A model generated the notes under the pieces. That model ran no database searches, was not told where the DNA came from, and saw nothing but the letters and a program-made list of their open reading frames with translations. From assembly GCA_050084985.1 (NCBI GenBank), contig JBITNC010000001.1:181660001-181724000 (forward strand): 64,000 nucleotides of DNA. Reading direction: 5' to 3'. Below are positions 1-11,840 of the stretch, piece after piece. The translations under genes and the position numbers were made by a program. This DNA comes from Nageia nagi (Eukaryota; Pinophyta). Each line of letters opens with the position of its first letter. The first letter of the stretch is position 1.

Positions 1-65
1 AATAAAAAAATCCATAACATTTAAATAAAATAAAAAATATACCTTATATTTTAAAAAAGACATAC

Positions 66-1416
66 CTATTTCTAAGGAGTTCAACTTCTTATAGAAGGAT
101 TTTGAAAAACTTTCTTGGGTGATGTATTCTACAATACAAGTTAGCCTCTTTCTTTCACATCACTCACACCCTCCACTATAGTGCATCCACCAAAAAGTGA
201 CAAAATTAGTCCTCCCTTTGTTGAGTAATTTGAAATAATGTCATTCCAAAATGATTCTATTCTCTCACATATAAAAACATGGAATTTAGCTTCCAAAAAT
301 AATCTATCATTTTTTATGTTAGACAACTTAGGAAGTACTACATCCTCATCTTACCTTCAATCAAGAGATAAATTTGATCTTTTATATTCATCACTTGCAT
401 TATGTATACTAGTCAGAATTTGTATGGAATGATAGTCAATAAATTCATGGTCTTTATACACCCTATGAATTCCTTTCTTCTAATTGATGACATTATTAGC
501 TTTCATCCCTTTCCCTTTATTTTTCTTCTTGTTAGTATCCTTGCTTGTATTGTATTTTTTGAAAAATGTGGTTAGGGAAGATTTTACTAGCGATACCTTA
601 TCATATAGAAGTAGAAAGAATAAAATACCAAGTATTTTATTTATTGTAAGAAATGTATACAACCTAATTAGATCCATCTCTAAAAATCTTAATTTAAGCC
701 CATAAAGATCAAAGATGACTAGTTCACATTGAGAAGGATTCAAATGTGGTATCCTAGATAGTGTTTGCATTGCATTGGATGAAGTAGAACAACAATAAGT
801 GAAATTGATAGAATCTAAAAAATGATGTTTCACTCCTTTATCTAATGCTTTAATACATATTTTCATTATTATCTAGGCTTTTTTTTGGAATGTAATTTTC
901 ATCAAATTCCTCATGTTTTCTTTTCTTATTTCCTTTTCCTTCACTTCCACAACTAAAAATGCTACATAATTGTGGAATATATGTTGTATGAAGATTATAA
1001 TTCTTAAGGATATTTTTTTTAGTGCATCCCATTAGGTTGCATCTACCACCATCCTTATTTTCCATAAATTGTGAAAACTTTTCTTTAAGAGTTCTCTCTT
1101 ATTTTATTTTTTCGCAATATTCTTCCATCAAATTCCTTTTTCTCCTAAAGGAACAAATGAAGATATCAAGTTCATTATCTTTCATACCATGAAGACATCT
1201 AAGAAAACTTGTAAATTTCTTTGCTATGTCATTTTTTTGAAAATCTTCTTTATCAATTTTATTTGGAGAACACTTTAAACAACCTATTTGGTAAAGATCA
1301 AAATTTTAGTTCCATTTATTCCAAACATCATCAAAAAGGTAGATAAGCATCATCTTATATTTCAGGCTTTCATTTTTCTTCATTGCAAAAATATTTAGAT
1401 ATTATTCCTCTAATTC
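66..1416 (-). pseudogene. Decayed 3' exon resembling a beta-class (DPPY / FxGxT) amino-methyltransferase
   Basis: On the minus strand one frame runs from about 866 down to 141 (about 240 codons) with only three internal stops. It joins a second open stretch (1065-850) through one apparent frameshift near 855. Near 714-690 it reads CELVIFDLYGLKL, which looks like motif IV (DPPYG) with one codon lost and a Pro-to-Leu change. Near 215-150 it reads STKGGLILSLFGGCTIVEG, which looks like methyltransferase motif I (LDxFxGSGTT). The order IV then I is that of beta-class N6-adenine/N4-cytosine methyltransferases. A basic Lys-rich stretch lies between (about 540-490). AG|GT-like boundaries at about 66 and 1416 suggest an internal exon. 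If the reading is right the protein would transfer a methyl group from SAM to a base amino group, but this copy is dead. The family identity is inferred from two motifs only; a coincidental match is possible. Confidence 0.4.
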
Positions 1417-1529
1417 CTATAAATTATTAAACAAATTATGTTAAAATAATTATAAAAATTGTAAGAATATAATTCATAAAATAAAATCAAAAATAAAATT
1501 TTAAATAACTAATTATTTTCAATTATTAC
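1417..1529 (-). other. Putative 113-bp intron
   Basis: On the minus strand the upstream reading ends in ACAAAG at 1530 followed by GTAATA (consensus AAG|GT donor). The AT-rich stretch ends in TTTATAG at 1417, after which a Glu/Lys-rich reading resumes (GAATTAGAGG). Length and base content suit a plant intron. There is no transcript evidence. Confidence 0.4.
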
Positions 1530-2754
1530 CTTTGTAGCTTTTTTATTTGTGCCATCTTTTGATGGTAGAAGTGGTCTACCCATTAACATTCATCTAGCTC
1601 TTACTATAATTACTTGATTAACAAAAGGTATGCTAACCTAAGATTGATTTGCTTCATTCACTTGTAAATAAATATTTTTTGATAACTCTCATGGAATTGA
1701 TTTTGAAAGCAAGCAAAATCTTCTATGTTGAAACTTGCTATATACTGAAGAATATATAGTATTGTCAATTATTATTTTTTGACTTGATATTATATGTTAG
1801 CCATCAAGAATATAAAAATGAATTGATTTATTTTCATTTACATCTTTTACTGATCTTGGATCTATACACTCTTTTGTAATTAAATCATAAACCATTATTA
1901 GTGCATCTTTTAATGATGCTTGCATTCTCAATATTAAGGAATATGTTAGCATAGCTACTTGATCTTCATCCACTAGACAAAAACTCAACTCTAGTGGAGA
2001 AATGTGACACCTATATATATCAATATAAAAAGTCTTTTCTTGAAACAAATAATATTTAGATGCATATTCAAATTCATATTTAATTATTTCAAAAACAAAT
2101 CTTAGATTCTTTATAAATTTTTGTAGCCTTATCATCTTTAAAATATTTGAATACAAATTTACTAGAATCAACCTATGAATGATTTATAAAATATCTTCTT
2201 TAAAATTTCCATGATGAAGGTGCTATTTCTGATTTGAAAAATCCATTTCTATGGTAGTGAAGTATGGTTGATGAAGTCTTCTCTTTTTTACCATAAAGAT
2301 AAATCAAAATATTTGACACACCATCATGAAGATCTTTAGATGTTTGAATCCTTGTTCTATATTTGTAGGATCCTTTATGTATCTAATATCCTAACCATAT
2401 TTTAGAATTGTAGACTCATTTTGTATAAATTGCTTTGAAACATGTTTGATGTGTAAATCAAATTGATGGATGCTAAACTACATTTTTTCATGTTGATTAT
2501 TTCTATTTGGATAGAAATAATCTCTTTATCTACCTCTTCATTTGATCTATATAGAGATGTTGTGACAACAATACCAATAGGTATTTTATTTTCCTTATTA
2601 ACATAAAAAAGCCACAAATTTGAATGAAAATTATCAGAGAAAAATATATCTATATACCATTCACAAACTCTTGTTTTCTATTTCTTGATAATATTTCTTT
2701 CATCAACAAGTTGCAATGGTAGAATTTCATTTTCCCATGCATCCATTATTATCC
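1530..2754 (-). pseudogene. Decayed upstream exon(s) of the methyltransferase-like gene, product unrecognised
   Basis: Minus-strand open stretches at 2747-2402 and 2171-1797 read like one protein broken by stops and frame changes. Recognisable pieces are MDAWENEILPLQLVDERN (start near 2747), then WYIDIFFSDNFHSNLW and GIVVTTSLYRSNEEVD (about 2670-2535). Near 1650-1540 comes SIPFVNQVIIVRAR, then MGRPLLPSKDG just before the donor at 1530. A TATGTAG|GATA acceptor-like site at 2755 suggests another intron upstream. I recognise no domain here. Its link to the methyltransferase-like exon rests on shared strand, close spacing and the putative intron between them. Everything 5' of about 2,755 is replaced by AT-rich DNA and then the minisatellite repeat, so the N-terminus is missing or far away. 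Confidence 0.35.
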
Positions 2755-2917
2755 TACATAGAATTTAAAAATAATAAATTGGATTAGTATATATGTATCA
2801 TATTTACAAATTTTTTAAATTCTTTTAATAAAAAAAGTTCACTTATATTAAAAAAATTAATTAAATCTCAAATCTATGATGGTCCATTATTAGATAATAA
2901 AACATTATTTAGTTCAA
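2755..2917. other. AT-rich spacer, no feature seen
   Basis: Low-complexity A/T sequence between the decayed minus-strand gene and the first GC-rich minisatellite block. If the acceptor at 2755 is real, this is intron sequence. Confidence 0.4.
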
Positions 2918-3060
2918 AGGGAGGGTAGGATCATGTGCTCCACCCTCTCCCAACCAACATGGGGAGGAGGGGGATGGCACATGTGCTTCTATGTACCCTC
3001 CCAACCAACATGGGAAGGATGGTGGGTTGAGCATGTGCTCCTACCCTACCAATCAACATT
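2918..3060. repeat. GC-rich minisatellite block 1
   Basis: About three units of a ~45-bp motif, roughly ACCAACATGGGGAGGAGG then GGTGGAGCATGTGCTCCTAC. It stands out sharply from the AT-rich surroundings. Confidence 0.75.
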
Positions 3061-3904
3061 TAAGTTTTTCCATGTCTATATCTCAATTCAAAAGCAATGG
3101 ATTTGAAACTAATTATATCCATGTCTATGTCTTCAAAAAATCCTTTATCATTCAATTATAAGGGTAATATTAATGAAATTTATAATAATCATAAAATATA
3201 AGTACATATCTATTATAACACCATATGATTATTAAATATGAGGATTACCTCATAAACTAAATTTAATAGAGATCAAAAGTTCTTTTTTATAATTCTCTCT
3301 CTTTTCTAATATAGTGTTTGAAAAGCCCTTTTTTATTTAGTTGTAAAAGAGAGAATTTGAAGTTAAATAATAAATTTTTAAATCATCATAATTAAAAGCA
3401 ATCACAATGAGTAGGATATTATCTTAGTGAGCAAAAGGTAATCATGATTATAATGATGATTAATCTAAACTAACATTCATGAACAATACAAAGTCAATTC
3501 TTAAATGGAGCACTAGTAGCATTTACAATACAAAGTTGGATGGAGTCCCAAATATAACAACTTTAGAGCTAAGGAATTATAGCATAGTTCATAACAAGGT
3601 AAACTTGATGTTCATGATCACAATGGTGGAAAATTTTGAACCTTATATTATTCAAGAAGTGTTAGAGTCTAAACCTTAAAAGGATATCATAGATGCATAA
3701 TATTAGTACTTAGTAAAGAATAAGACTTATGGGTATTTAAATAAATATAACCAAAATAAGCTTCGTAATTTTATTATACAATTTATTTTTGTTAAAAATA
3801 AATATTCACATACATAATTCATTTATATTTAATTATAGAAAATATTTGCTAGGCCCTATAAACCATGAAGTTTAAAAAGACTTTAAAACACATATTGTAT
3901 AACA

Positions 3905-4055
3905 TAGGGAGGAGGTGAGGTGGATTATGTGTTCCTACTCCCAAATCAACTTGTGGAGGAGGGGTTAAGGGATGGATCATATGCTCCTTTCTCCAACCAA
4001 CATGGGAAGGGGGATGGTGGAGGAGCATATGCTCCTACCCCACCAACTAACATTC
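3905..4055. repeat. GC-rich minisatellite block 2
   Basis: Three or four degenerate units with the ACATGGGAAGGGG, GGAGCATATGCTCC and ACCCCACCAAC motifs. Confidence 0.75.
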
Positions 4056-4317
4056 AATTTTTTCCATGTCTATATCTTAAGTAAAATAATAAAGTTGGAT
4101 GGAGTCCTAAATATAATAAGTTTAAAGCCAAGGACTTGTAGCATGGTTCAAAATAAGGTATATTCAATTCTCTAGATCATAATGGTTGAAAATTTTGAAT
4201 ATTATATTAGTCAAGAAATATTAGAGTTTAAATCTTAAAAGAATATCATATATTATGCATAATATTAGTATTTAGTAAAGAATAATACCTAAGGGTGTTT
4301 AAATAAAGATATAAAAA

Positions 4318-4545
4318 ACCAACATGGGGAGAAGGAATGGGTGGATAATGCACTCCTACCCACCCCCACCCAATGAAACATGAGGAGGAGAGGGATTATG
4401 GAGCATGTGCTCCTACCCTCCCCTTCCTAACTAACATGGGGAGGAAGGGGTGGGGAGGGGTAGGGGTGGAGCATGTTATCCTCCCTCCAACCAACATGAG
4501 GATGAGAGGGATGGAGCATCTAATCCTACCACACCAACTAACATT
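4318..4545. repeat. GC-rich minisatellite block 3
   Basis: About five units of the same motif, with G-run expansion (GGGGTGGGGAGGGG) near 4,448. Confidence 0.75.
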
Positions 4546-4804
4546 TAATTTTTTCCATATATATACCTCTAGTCAAATAATAAAGTTGGATGCAATTCAT
4601 AATATAATAATTTTAGAGCTAAGGAATTGTAGCATGGTTCATAATAAGTTAAACTTGATGCTCTTGATCATAATAGTGGAAAATTTTGAACATTATATTA
4701 TTTAACAAGTGTTAGAGTTTAAATATTTAAAGGATATCATAGATGCATAATATTAGTATTTAGTAAAGAATAAGACCTAAGGATGTTTAAATAAAGATAT
4801 ATAA

Positions 4805-4920
4805 AACCAACATGGGGAGTAGGAGGGAGTGGAGCATGTGCTCCTACCCTCCTCCCCCATCTAATGCAACATAGGGAGGAGATGGATGGTGGAGCATGTG
4901 CTCATAACCCACCAACTAAT
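4805..4920. repeat. GC-rich minisatellite block 4
   Basis: Two to three units. GGAGCATGTGCTCCTACCC occurs here intact. Confidence 0.75.
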
Positions 4921-5169
4921 ATTAATTTTTACTATATCTATATCTTAAGTAAAATAATAAAGTTTTATGGATCCCCAAATATAATAACTTTAGAGAAAAG
5001 AACTTATAGCATGGTTTGTAATAAGGTCAACTTAATTATAATGGTGGAAAATTTTAAATCTTATATTAATCAAGAAGTGTTAAAGTCTAAATATTAAATG
5101 GATATCTTAAATGCATAATATTATTATTTAGTAAATAATAATACCTATGGATGTTTAAATAAAGATATC

Positions 5170-5450
5170 TAAAATAAACATGGGAAGGAGGAGGGGGAAG
5201 GAGCATGTGCTCCTATATTCCTCCACTCAACATAACATGGGGAGGAGAGGGGGTGGAGCATGTTATCCTACCCCTCCCCCCACCCAATGTAATATGGGAA
5301 GGAGAGGAGGGTGGAGGATGTACTCCTAACCCCACCCAATGCAACATGGGTAGGAGATTGGGTGAAGCATGTGCTGCTACCCCTCACACCACCCAATGTA
5401 ACATGGGGAGGAGAGGAGTTTGGAGCATGTGCTCCTACTCCCCCTAAAAT
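5170..5450. repeat. GC-rich minisatellite block 5 (longest)
   Basis: About six units with CCCAATG(C/T)AACATGGG spacers. Open frames on both strands across it (5205-5447 plus, 5268-5468 minus) are products of the repeat, not genes. Confidence 0.75.
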
Positions 5451-6327
5451 CATAGATATTACCCCCATAAAGATCTCATGATCATAGAATTAAAATATTA
5501 ATACTTTTTATGGTAGATACATTTTTAAAATATGGATAAATATAATAAGTGACTATATAAAATAAAAAAATTCAATTAGGTGATATGGGATTATTTTGAA
5601 TCCATCAATGTAAATAAGCATATATGTAAATAAATAAATAAAATAAAAGTATAATTTAACCATAAAATTTATAGATCATACAAAATACTTAAGAAGATTA
5701 GACTAATAATATATCAAAAAATATAGGAATCTTAGATAATTTATCCCATATTTAATTTCATATATATTATCTTAAAAGGTTCTTAAAAAAATATTGAAGT
5801 ATAAATAAATTTGTTAGAAATTAATGATGAAGGAATGGTCATAATATAATTAAAAGTGGAAATACATTATAAAGGAATGTGCATGGAAGTTATAAAAATC
5901 AAGTGGTGGAAGTAAATTTATGGCTTTTATGGATTATTCATTTCAAACTTCTATTATTCATTATTACATATATTTTTTAATAAGGACAAGGGTTTTCATA
6001 CTATATAATATTGTTTGAATTAGGACTAATTAATATAGTCTCTTTAGAGTCTAAGTACCCTACTATTATAATAGATTACATTTTTTATTAATAATTATTC
6101 TCATACATTTTTAACTCATACTCTAAATATTTATTTAGTTAATTAATATTAAACCTTAACTATATCATTTAGTTAAATCACTTTGAATGAAATAATCATT
6201 TTATTTATAATTATTCCAATGTGAATTTACATAACTAAATAAACAACTATATAAATAATAAAAAATACATAACTAAATATGAATTTACAAAACTAAATAC
6301 ATAACTAAAATTTAGAACACATATCTT

Positions 6328-6442
6328 ATAACATAGGGAGGAGGGGAGGTGGAGTATGTGCTCCTACCCCACTAATCAACATGAGGAGGAGGGGCGAGGG
6401 GGTGGATCATGTTCTCCTACCCCACCAACCAACATTTAATTT
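6328..6442. repeat. GC-rich minisatellite block 6 (start of copy B)
   Basis: Two to three units. It corresponds to block 1 of copy A and is followed by the same CCATGTCTATATCT passage. Confidence 0.75.
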
Positions 6443-7267
6443 CTTCCATGTCTATATCTAAATTAAAAAGTAATGGATTTCAAACTAATTATCTCCATGT
6501 CTATATATCTTCAAAATGTTCTTTATAATTTAATTACAAGGCTAATATAAATAAAGTTTTAAATCATCATAAAAAAATAATTACATATATATTCCAACAC
6601 CATATGATTATTAAATCCATATATTACCTCATAAACTAAGTTTAGTAGAAATTAAAAGTGCTTTTTAAAATTATCTCTCTTTTTTCTAATATAGTGTTTG
6701 AAAAACCCTTTTTTATTTAATTATAAAAGAGAGAATTTCAATTAAAAAAATAAAGTTTTAAACCATCCTAATTAGAAGCAAGCATAATGATTAGAATATG
6801 ATCTTGATGAGCAAAAGGTAAGCATGATTATGATAATGATTAACTTAAACTAACATCCATGAATAATACAAAAGCAATGCTCAAATAGCACACTAGTAGT
6901 ATTTGTAATATAAAGTTGGATGGAGTCCTAAATATAATAACTTTTCATCCAAGAACTTGTAGCATAGTACATGCTAAACTAAACTTGATGCTCTTGATCA
7001 TAATGGTGGAAAATTTTGAACTTTATATTATTCAATAAGTTTTAATGCCTAAACTTTAACAGTATATCATACATGCATAATATTAGTATTTAGTAAAGAA
7101 TAAGACCTACGGATATTTAAATAAAGATAACCAAAATAAGCATTAAAAATTTTATATATAATTTAATTTTGTTAAAATCAACATTCAAATATATAATTGA
7201 TCTATATTTATCTATGGACAAGCTTTTATAGGCTCTATAAACCATTGGCTTTAAAAGGGATTTAAAA

Positions 7268-7370
7268 ATGAGGAGGGTGGATGGAGCATGTGTTCCTACC
7301 CCCTAATAAACATGGAGAGGAGTGATGAGGGGGGTGGAGCATGTGCTCCTACCCCATCAACCAATATTCA
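7268..7370. repeat. GC-rich minisatellite block 7, with the best hairpin motif
   Basis: At 7,331-7,355 the core GGAGCATGTGCTCC is flanked by GGGGT on the left and T+ACCCC on the right. This gives an 11-bp stem with one bulged T around a TG loop. Confidence 0.75.
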
Positions 7371-7401
7371 ATTCAAAAGTAATGGATTTTAAACTAATTA
7401 T

Positions 7402-7452
7402 CTCCATGTATGTATGTATGTATGTATGTATGTATATATATATATATATATA
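7402..7452. repeat. (TATG)n(TA)n microsatellite
   Basis: About seven TATG units followed by a run of TA. The short open frame starting at 7,414 is simply this microsatellite translated. Confidence 0.9.
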
Positions 7453-7807
7453 ACTATTAAAAAGTCCTTTTATCTTTCAATTATAAGGGTAATATTAATA
7501 AAATTTCAAATCATCATAAAATATAATTATATATCTATTCAAACAAACTATGATTATCAAATTTATAGATTACCTTATAAACTAAGTTTAATAGAAATAA
7601 AAAATATTTTTTATAATTCTCTCCTTTCTAATATAGTGTTCATAAATCCCTTTTTATTTATTTATAAAAGAGAGAATTTTAAGTGAAAGAATAAAATTTT
7701 AAATCATCATACTTAGAAGCAATCATAATGATCAAGAGTTGATCTTGATGAGAAAGAGGTAATAATGATTATGATGATGATTAATCTAAAATAACATCCA
7801 TAAAGTG

Positions 7808-8033
7808 AAGAGGGGGTGGAGCATGTGCTCTTATCCTCCCAACCAACATGAAAATAAGTGAAGAGGGTGTGGAGCATATGCTCCTCCATCCAACTAACAT
7901 GGGAAGGGGGTGGAGCATGTGCTCCTTACTCCAAATAACATGGGGAGGGGGTGGATCATTCGCTCCTAACCCCCTCCTAACCAACATGAGGAGGAGGGAG
8001 ATGGAGCATGTGCTCCTACCCACCAACCAACAT
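7808..8033. repeat. GC-rich minisatellite block 8
   Basis: About five units, each with GGAGCAT(G/A)TGCTCC or a one-base variant. Confidence 0.75.
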
Positions 8034-8295
8034 TCAATTTTTTCCATGCCTATATCTCAAGTGAAATAATAAATTTGGATGGAGTACCAAATATAATAAT
8101 TTTAGAGCCAAGGAATTGTAGCATAGTTCATAATAAGGTAAAATTAATGCTCTTGATGATAATGATGGATAGTTTTGCACTTTATATTATTCAATAACTA
8201 TTATAGTATAAACATTAAAAGGGTATCATGGATGCATAATATTAGTATTTAATAAATAATAAGACTTATGAATGTTCAAATAAAGATAACCAAAA

Positions 8296-8405
8296 CCAAC
8301 ATGGGAGGAGGAGGGTGGTGGAGCATGTGCTCCTATCCCCTCTCCCCTCCTAAAAAACATAGGAAGGAGGGGGAGGGGGTGGAGCATGTGCTTCAACCCC
8401 TCAAC
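8296..8405. repeat. GC-rich minisatellite block 9
   Basis: Two units. It matches the position of block 5 in copy A relative to the shared AT-rich tail. Confidence 0.75.
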
Positions 8406-9250
8406 CATAAATATTACCCACACAAAAATCTTATGATCATGGCATTAAAATATTAATTTTTTTTTTGGTAGATACATTATATATATATATGTATAAATAT
8501 AACAAGCAACTATATAAAATAAAAAAATATTCAATAAGGTGATATGGGATTTTTTTGAATCCAACATTATAAATAAGCATATATGTAAAATAAATAAATA
8601 AAATATAAGTAAAATTTAGCCATAAAATTTATCGATCATACAAAGTACTTAAGAAGATTGGACTAATAAAATATCAAATAGAAATATAGGAGTCTTAGAG
8701 ATTTCATTCCATATTTCATATATATTATCTTAATAGATTTTTAAAAAAATATTGAAATATAAATAAATTTGTTAGAAATTAATGATGAAGGAATGGTCAT
8801 AATGTAATTAAAATAGGAAATATATTATAAAGGAATGTGCATGGAAGTTATAAAAATTAAGTGGTGTAAGTAAATTTATGAATTTCTTATCGATTATTCA
8901 TTTAAAACTTCTATTATTCATTACTCTAGATTTTTTAATAAGGAAAAGGATTTTTCTACTATATAATATTATTTAAATTAGGATTAATTAATATAGTATT
9001 TTTAGAATCTAAGTACCCTACTATTATAATAGATTACACTTTTTTTATTAGTAATTAATCTCATACATTATTAACTCCTACTCTAAATATTTTATTTAGT
9101 TAATTAATATTAAACCTTAGCTATATTATTTGGTTAAATCACTTTAAATAAAAAAATTATTTTAGTTAAAACTATGCCAATATGAATTTACATAACTAAA
9201 TAAAAAATAAAAAATACATAATTAAATATAAGTTTACACAACTAAAATTT

Positions 9251-9841
9251 TTGTTAAATGTCTACACAACTAAATTATGGTGGACTTGAGGAAAATTATA
9301 TATATTATTATTTTGAAATAATTAAATAATATATTTTTATATAATTCTAAATATATTTAAAAACTTTAGTGTGAAACACTAGAAAAACTATTGAACAAAA
9401 TATAATAATGTAGAAAGCTATTGGAACCTAAACCATAATATAAATGATTAGAATCTAGAAATGAGAGATTTTTATATTGCTTGATCCATGTATAACTCTC
9501 GATCATAGTTTAAATTTGATGTCCATATGGATTTTTTTTTATAAATTTAAATGTAAAATACTGTTAATTTTAAAATGTAAATATTTTTGTACAAAGACTA
9601 TAATTAATATTTCCATTTATTTTGACTTTTTAATATATATATATGAACATTATATAATATGTATATATATATGAACATTATAAATTTATAATGATAGCTA
9701 GAAACTATAATTAGAGTGTTTGTTTTAGTAATCAATCATATTTATAATTAACTTTCAAATTGGCACTATCTAACACAATGGAATATTGAAAGTGGTAGTA
9801 AAATAATAGAAAACTTTTAGTCTTTACCATGAAAGAATGGA
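9251..9841. other. AT-rich DNA, no gene seen
   Basis: A/T-rich sequence with a short TATATATATGAACATTATA direct repeat (about 9,634-9,682). No coding signal on either strand. Confidence 0.6.
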
Positions 9842-10010
9842 AGAGAGGAACAAGATACATGAGAAAATAGTAGCAAAAAATTAAGACCTTAGAAATCAAA
9901 AAGCATAATTGAATACAACATTAGCCACAAGAAAAGCAAAATTTGAAAATGTGAACAATGAACTTGAAAAAAAATAGGAGCAAGTAGAGAAGCTTATAGT
10001 TTCCACTAAA
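9842..10010 (+). repeat. Dispersed repeat, copy 1
   Basis: Matches 16,800-16,936 in the same orientation. Shared strings include AGAAAATAGTA, TTGAATACAA, AAATTTGAAAATGT and AAAATAGGAGCAAGTA. Its origin is unknown; it could be a remnant of a coiled-coil-like coding region (Lys/Glu/Asn-rich), but stops abound. Confidence 0.65.
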
Positions 10011-10532
10011 GTGTTGATAGAATATCATTATTTGAAGAATATTTTATTCTATAATATATGTTTTCTTGTTATTATAATATGACTTATTAGTAGTGTTAAC
10101 CATCTTGATAATTTTGGTATTCTTCTGAAATCTATTAAATTTTTAAGTGCCTAGTATTTATATAGAACCAAAATTCTTAAATGTATGCTAATGTATTATG
10201 TGACAATTGATGTAATAAAATCTATGTAGTGAATACAATATATTGTGATAATGTATAGCAATAAAATATAGTGTAAATAATTAAAAATAAATAGGTAAAA
10301 ATTAGTGATTTTGGTATTATCTTATTTGGGTGTCATTATGGGATGTAATTGTTAAGAAAAGTTACAGAATAATATGGAAGAAAGTACTAAAGGTTCATAT
10401 TTATATAGATACAACTTTTAGAAATCAATTCCTTATCTCATTCTTCTTGATTGATTACCAGTTGAGTAACCTCTACTCTAATATCTAAAAAATCAAATAA
10501 ACTGCGGGAAAGTTCAAGAGATAATATATTTT

Positions 10533-10790
10533 TTTAGAGGATATTCATAGCCCTATTTATTCTCATTCTTTTATGAGTTTCAATTTTCTTAACAAAATAA
10601 AATATTTTTAGAGGATATTCATATCCCTATTTATTCTTATTCTAGTGTTAGTTCCAATTTTATTAACAAACTTAAGTTATTCTCTTCATTCTAGGGTTTT
10701 TTAAAGTCTCTGTGTACCAATTTTATTAATAAAATTTATTCTCTTCATTCTAGGGTTATTTAAAGTCTCTCCATTTTATCTTTATAGTTT
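10533..10790 (+). repeat. Two adjacent short tandem duplications
   Basis: TTTAGAGGATATTCATA recurs at 10,533 and 10,607 (period about 74 bp). TTATTCTCTTCATTCTAGGG recurs at 10,677 and 10,736 (period about 59 bp). Confidence 0.8.
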
Positions 10791-11559
10791 TTGTTGTGTG
10801 AATATTTTGCATAATAGATAACTTGGAATGAAATATGTTAACCTATTTGTATTTGGTGACATGAATCTAGTTTATATTAGGGTTTCATGTTGATCTTTGG
10901 ATAACCCATACCACATGTTTTCTCATGTTTAAGGTTTAAATTTTCTATTGGCTTTTGATAAAATAAATATTCAACCAATTAGTTATCCTTGTCACATATT
11001 TTACCATATTTGAATCTCATAGTAGCTTCAATTACAATGATCATGTGGTAAAAATCAATACATGAAGGGAAGTATCCCAAAGTAGATCCCTTGAAATTTA
11101 AAAAGTAGTGGTAACAAATCCAATTTCATTCAATGGGAAAATTTTTGATGACACTAGACTCACTTTACAATTTTTTGAGGTGTTGAAAATCTCCATGGCA
11201 GTGCAATGTCAATCCTTTGATAATTCAATAAAGAGGCAAACTTTATATTATCATATAGAGTATTAATATGGAAAATAATTTATTATAGAATTATTATGAA
11301 AAATATATTAATTAAAATATTATATTTGATATTTAAAAAATGAAATAAAATTTACATTTGACCAAATTTATATTTTTGTGTTGGAGTTTTGATGTACAAA
11401 AGTTTTCTAAGGTATGGTGAGGTCTATAATTCTGATTATATTGAGTAATAAAAATAATTTAGAAAGACACCTCAGGGAAAGTTAAGAAAGGCAAAATAAT
11501 TTGAATGAGAAAGGTTGTGCAAGGAGACTCACTTTGGATGGCAAGGCTCTACATGGAAG
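10791..11559. other. AT-rich DNA, no gene seen
   Basis: No open frame of note and no recognised motif on either strand. Confidence 0.5.
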
Positions 11560-11840
11560 AATCACCCATTTGAGAGAAGCCTATGACCTAGATTAGGTGC
11601 TTATCAAACTACATACTATTATTCCCCTAAATTTTTTGTTGAAACATGAAGAGATTATATTATAAAAATATACTAAAAACATCAAACAACATGCAATCCA
11701 AGAGCTAAGTAATTTATCAAAGAACAAGGAGAGGTGAACCTAAAATTCACTTCTCTTCTTTGATAATCTAACTCCACAACATTGAACCTTCTCACAAACC
11801 CAAAAACCCTTGACTTCCTCCTCAAACCCTAAATCTTGCC
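11560..11840 (+). repeat. Left arm of an inverted dispersed repeat
   Basis: CATTTGAGAGAAGCCTATGA (about 11,567) and the following passage reappear as the reverse complement at about 16,245 down to 15,990. Shared downstream strings include AAAAATATACTAAAAACAT and AAGAACAAGGAGA. A gap of about 50 bases separates two of the matching segments. Confidence 0.65.

Larger units (their letters stand above)
2918..9250. repeat. Higher-order repeat region: two tandem ~3 kb copies of a minisatellite-plus-spacer family
   Basis: Copy A (about 2,930-6,312) and copy B (about 6,340-9,247) run in parallel. Both contain the AT-rich passage beginning CCATGTCTATATCT, then a GAGAATTT/AAATCATC passage, then GTTGGATGGAGTCC, then alternating GC-rich blocks. 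Both end in a matching AT-rich tail that starts near 5,455 in A and 8,412 in B (GATCATGGCATTAAAATATT in B) and closes on repeated ACATAACTAAAT motifs. Within each copy a module of about 365-490 bp (GC block plus spacer) is repeated several times, starting near 3,905, 4,318, 4,805 and 5,170. Open reading frames inside are short and vary between copies, so I do not call genes. An inverted, interrupted copy of the family lies at 17,070-17,267 plus 26,178-26,812. Confidence 0.8.

Noticed and set aside
5205-5468. Overlapping open frames on both strands, rich in Gly/Pro/Cys
   Set aside because: They translate the minisatellite units; length follows the repeat, and other copies are broken differently.
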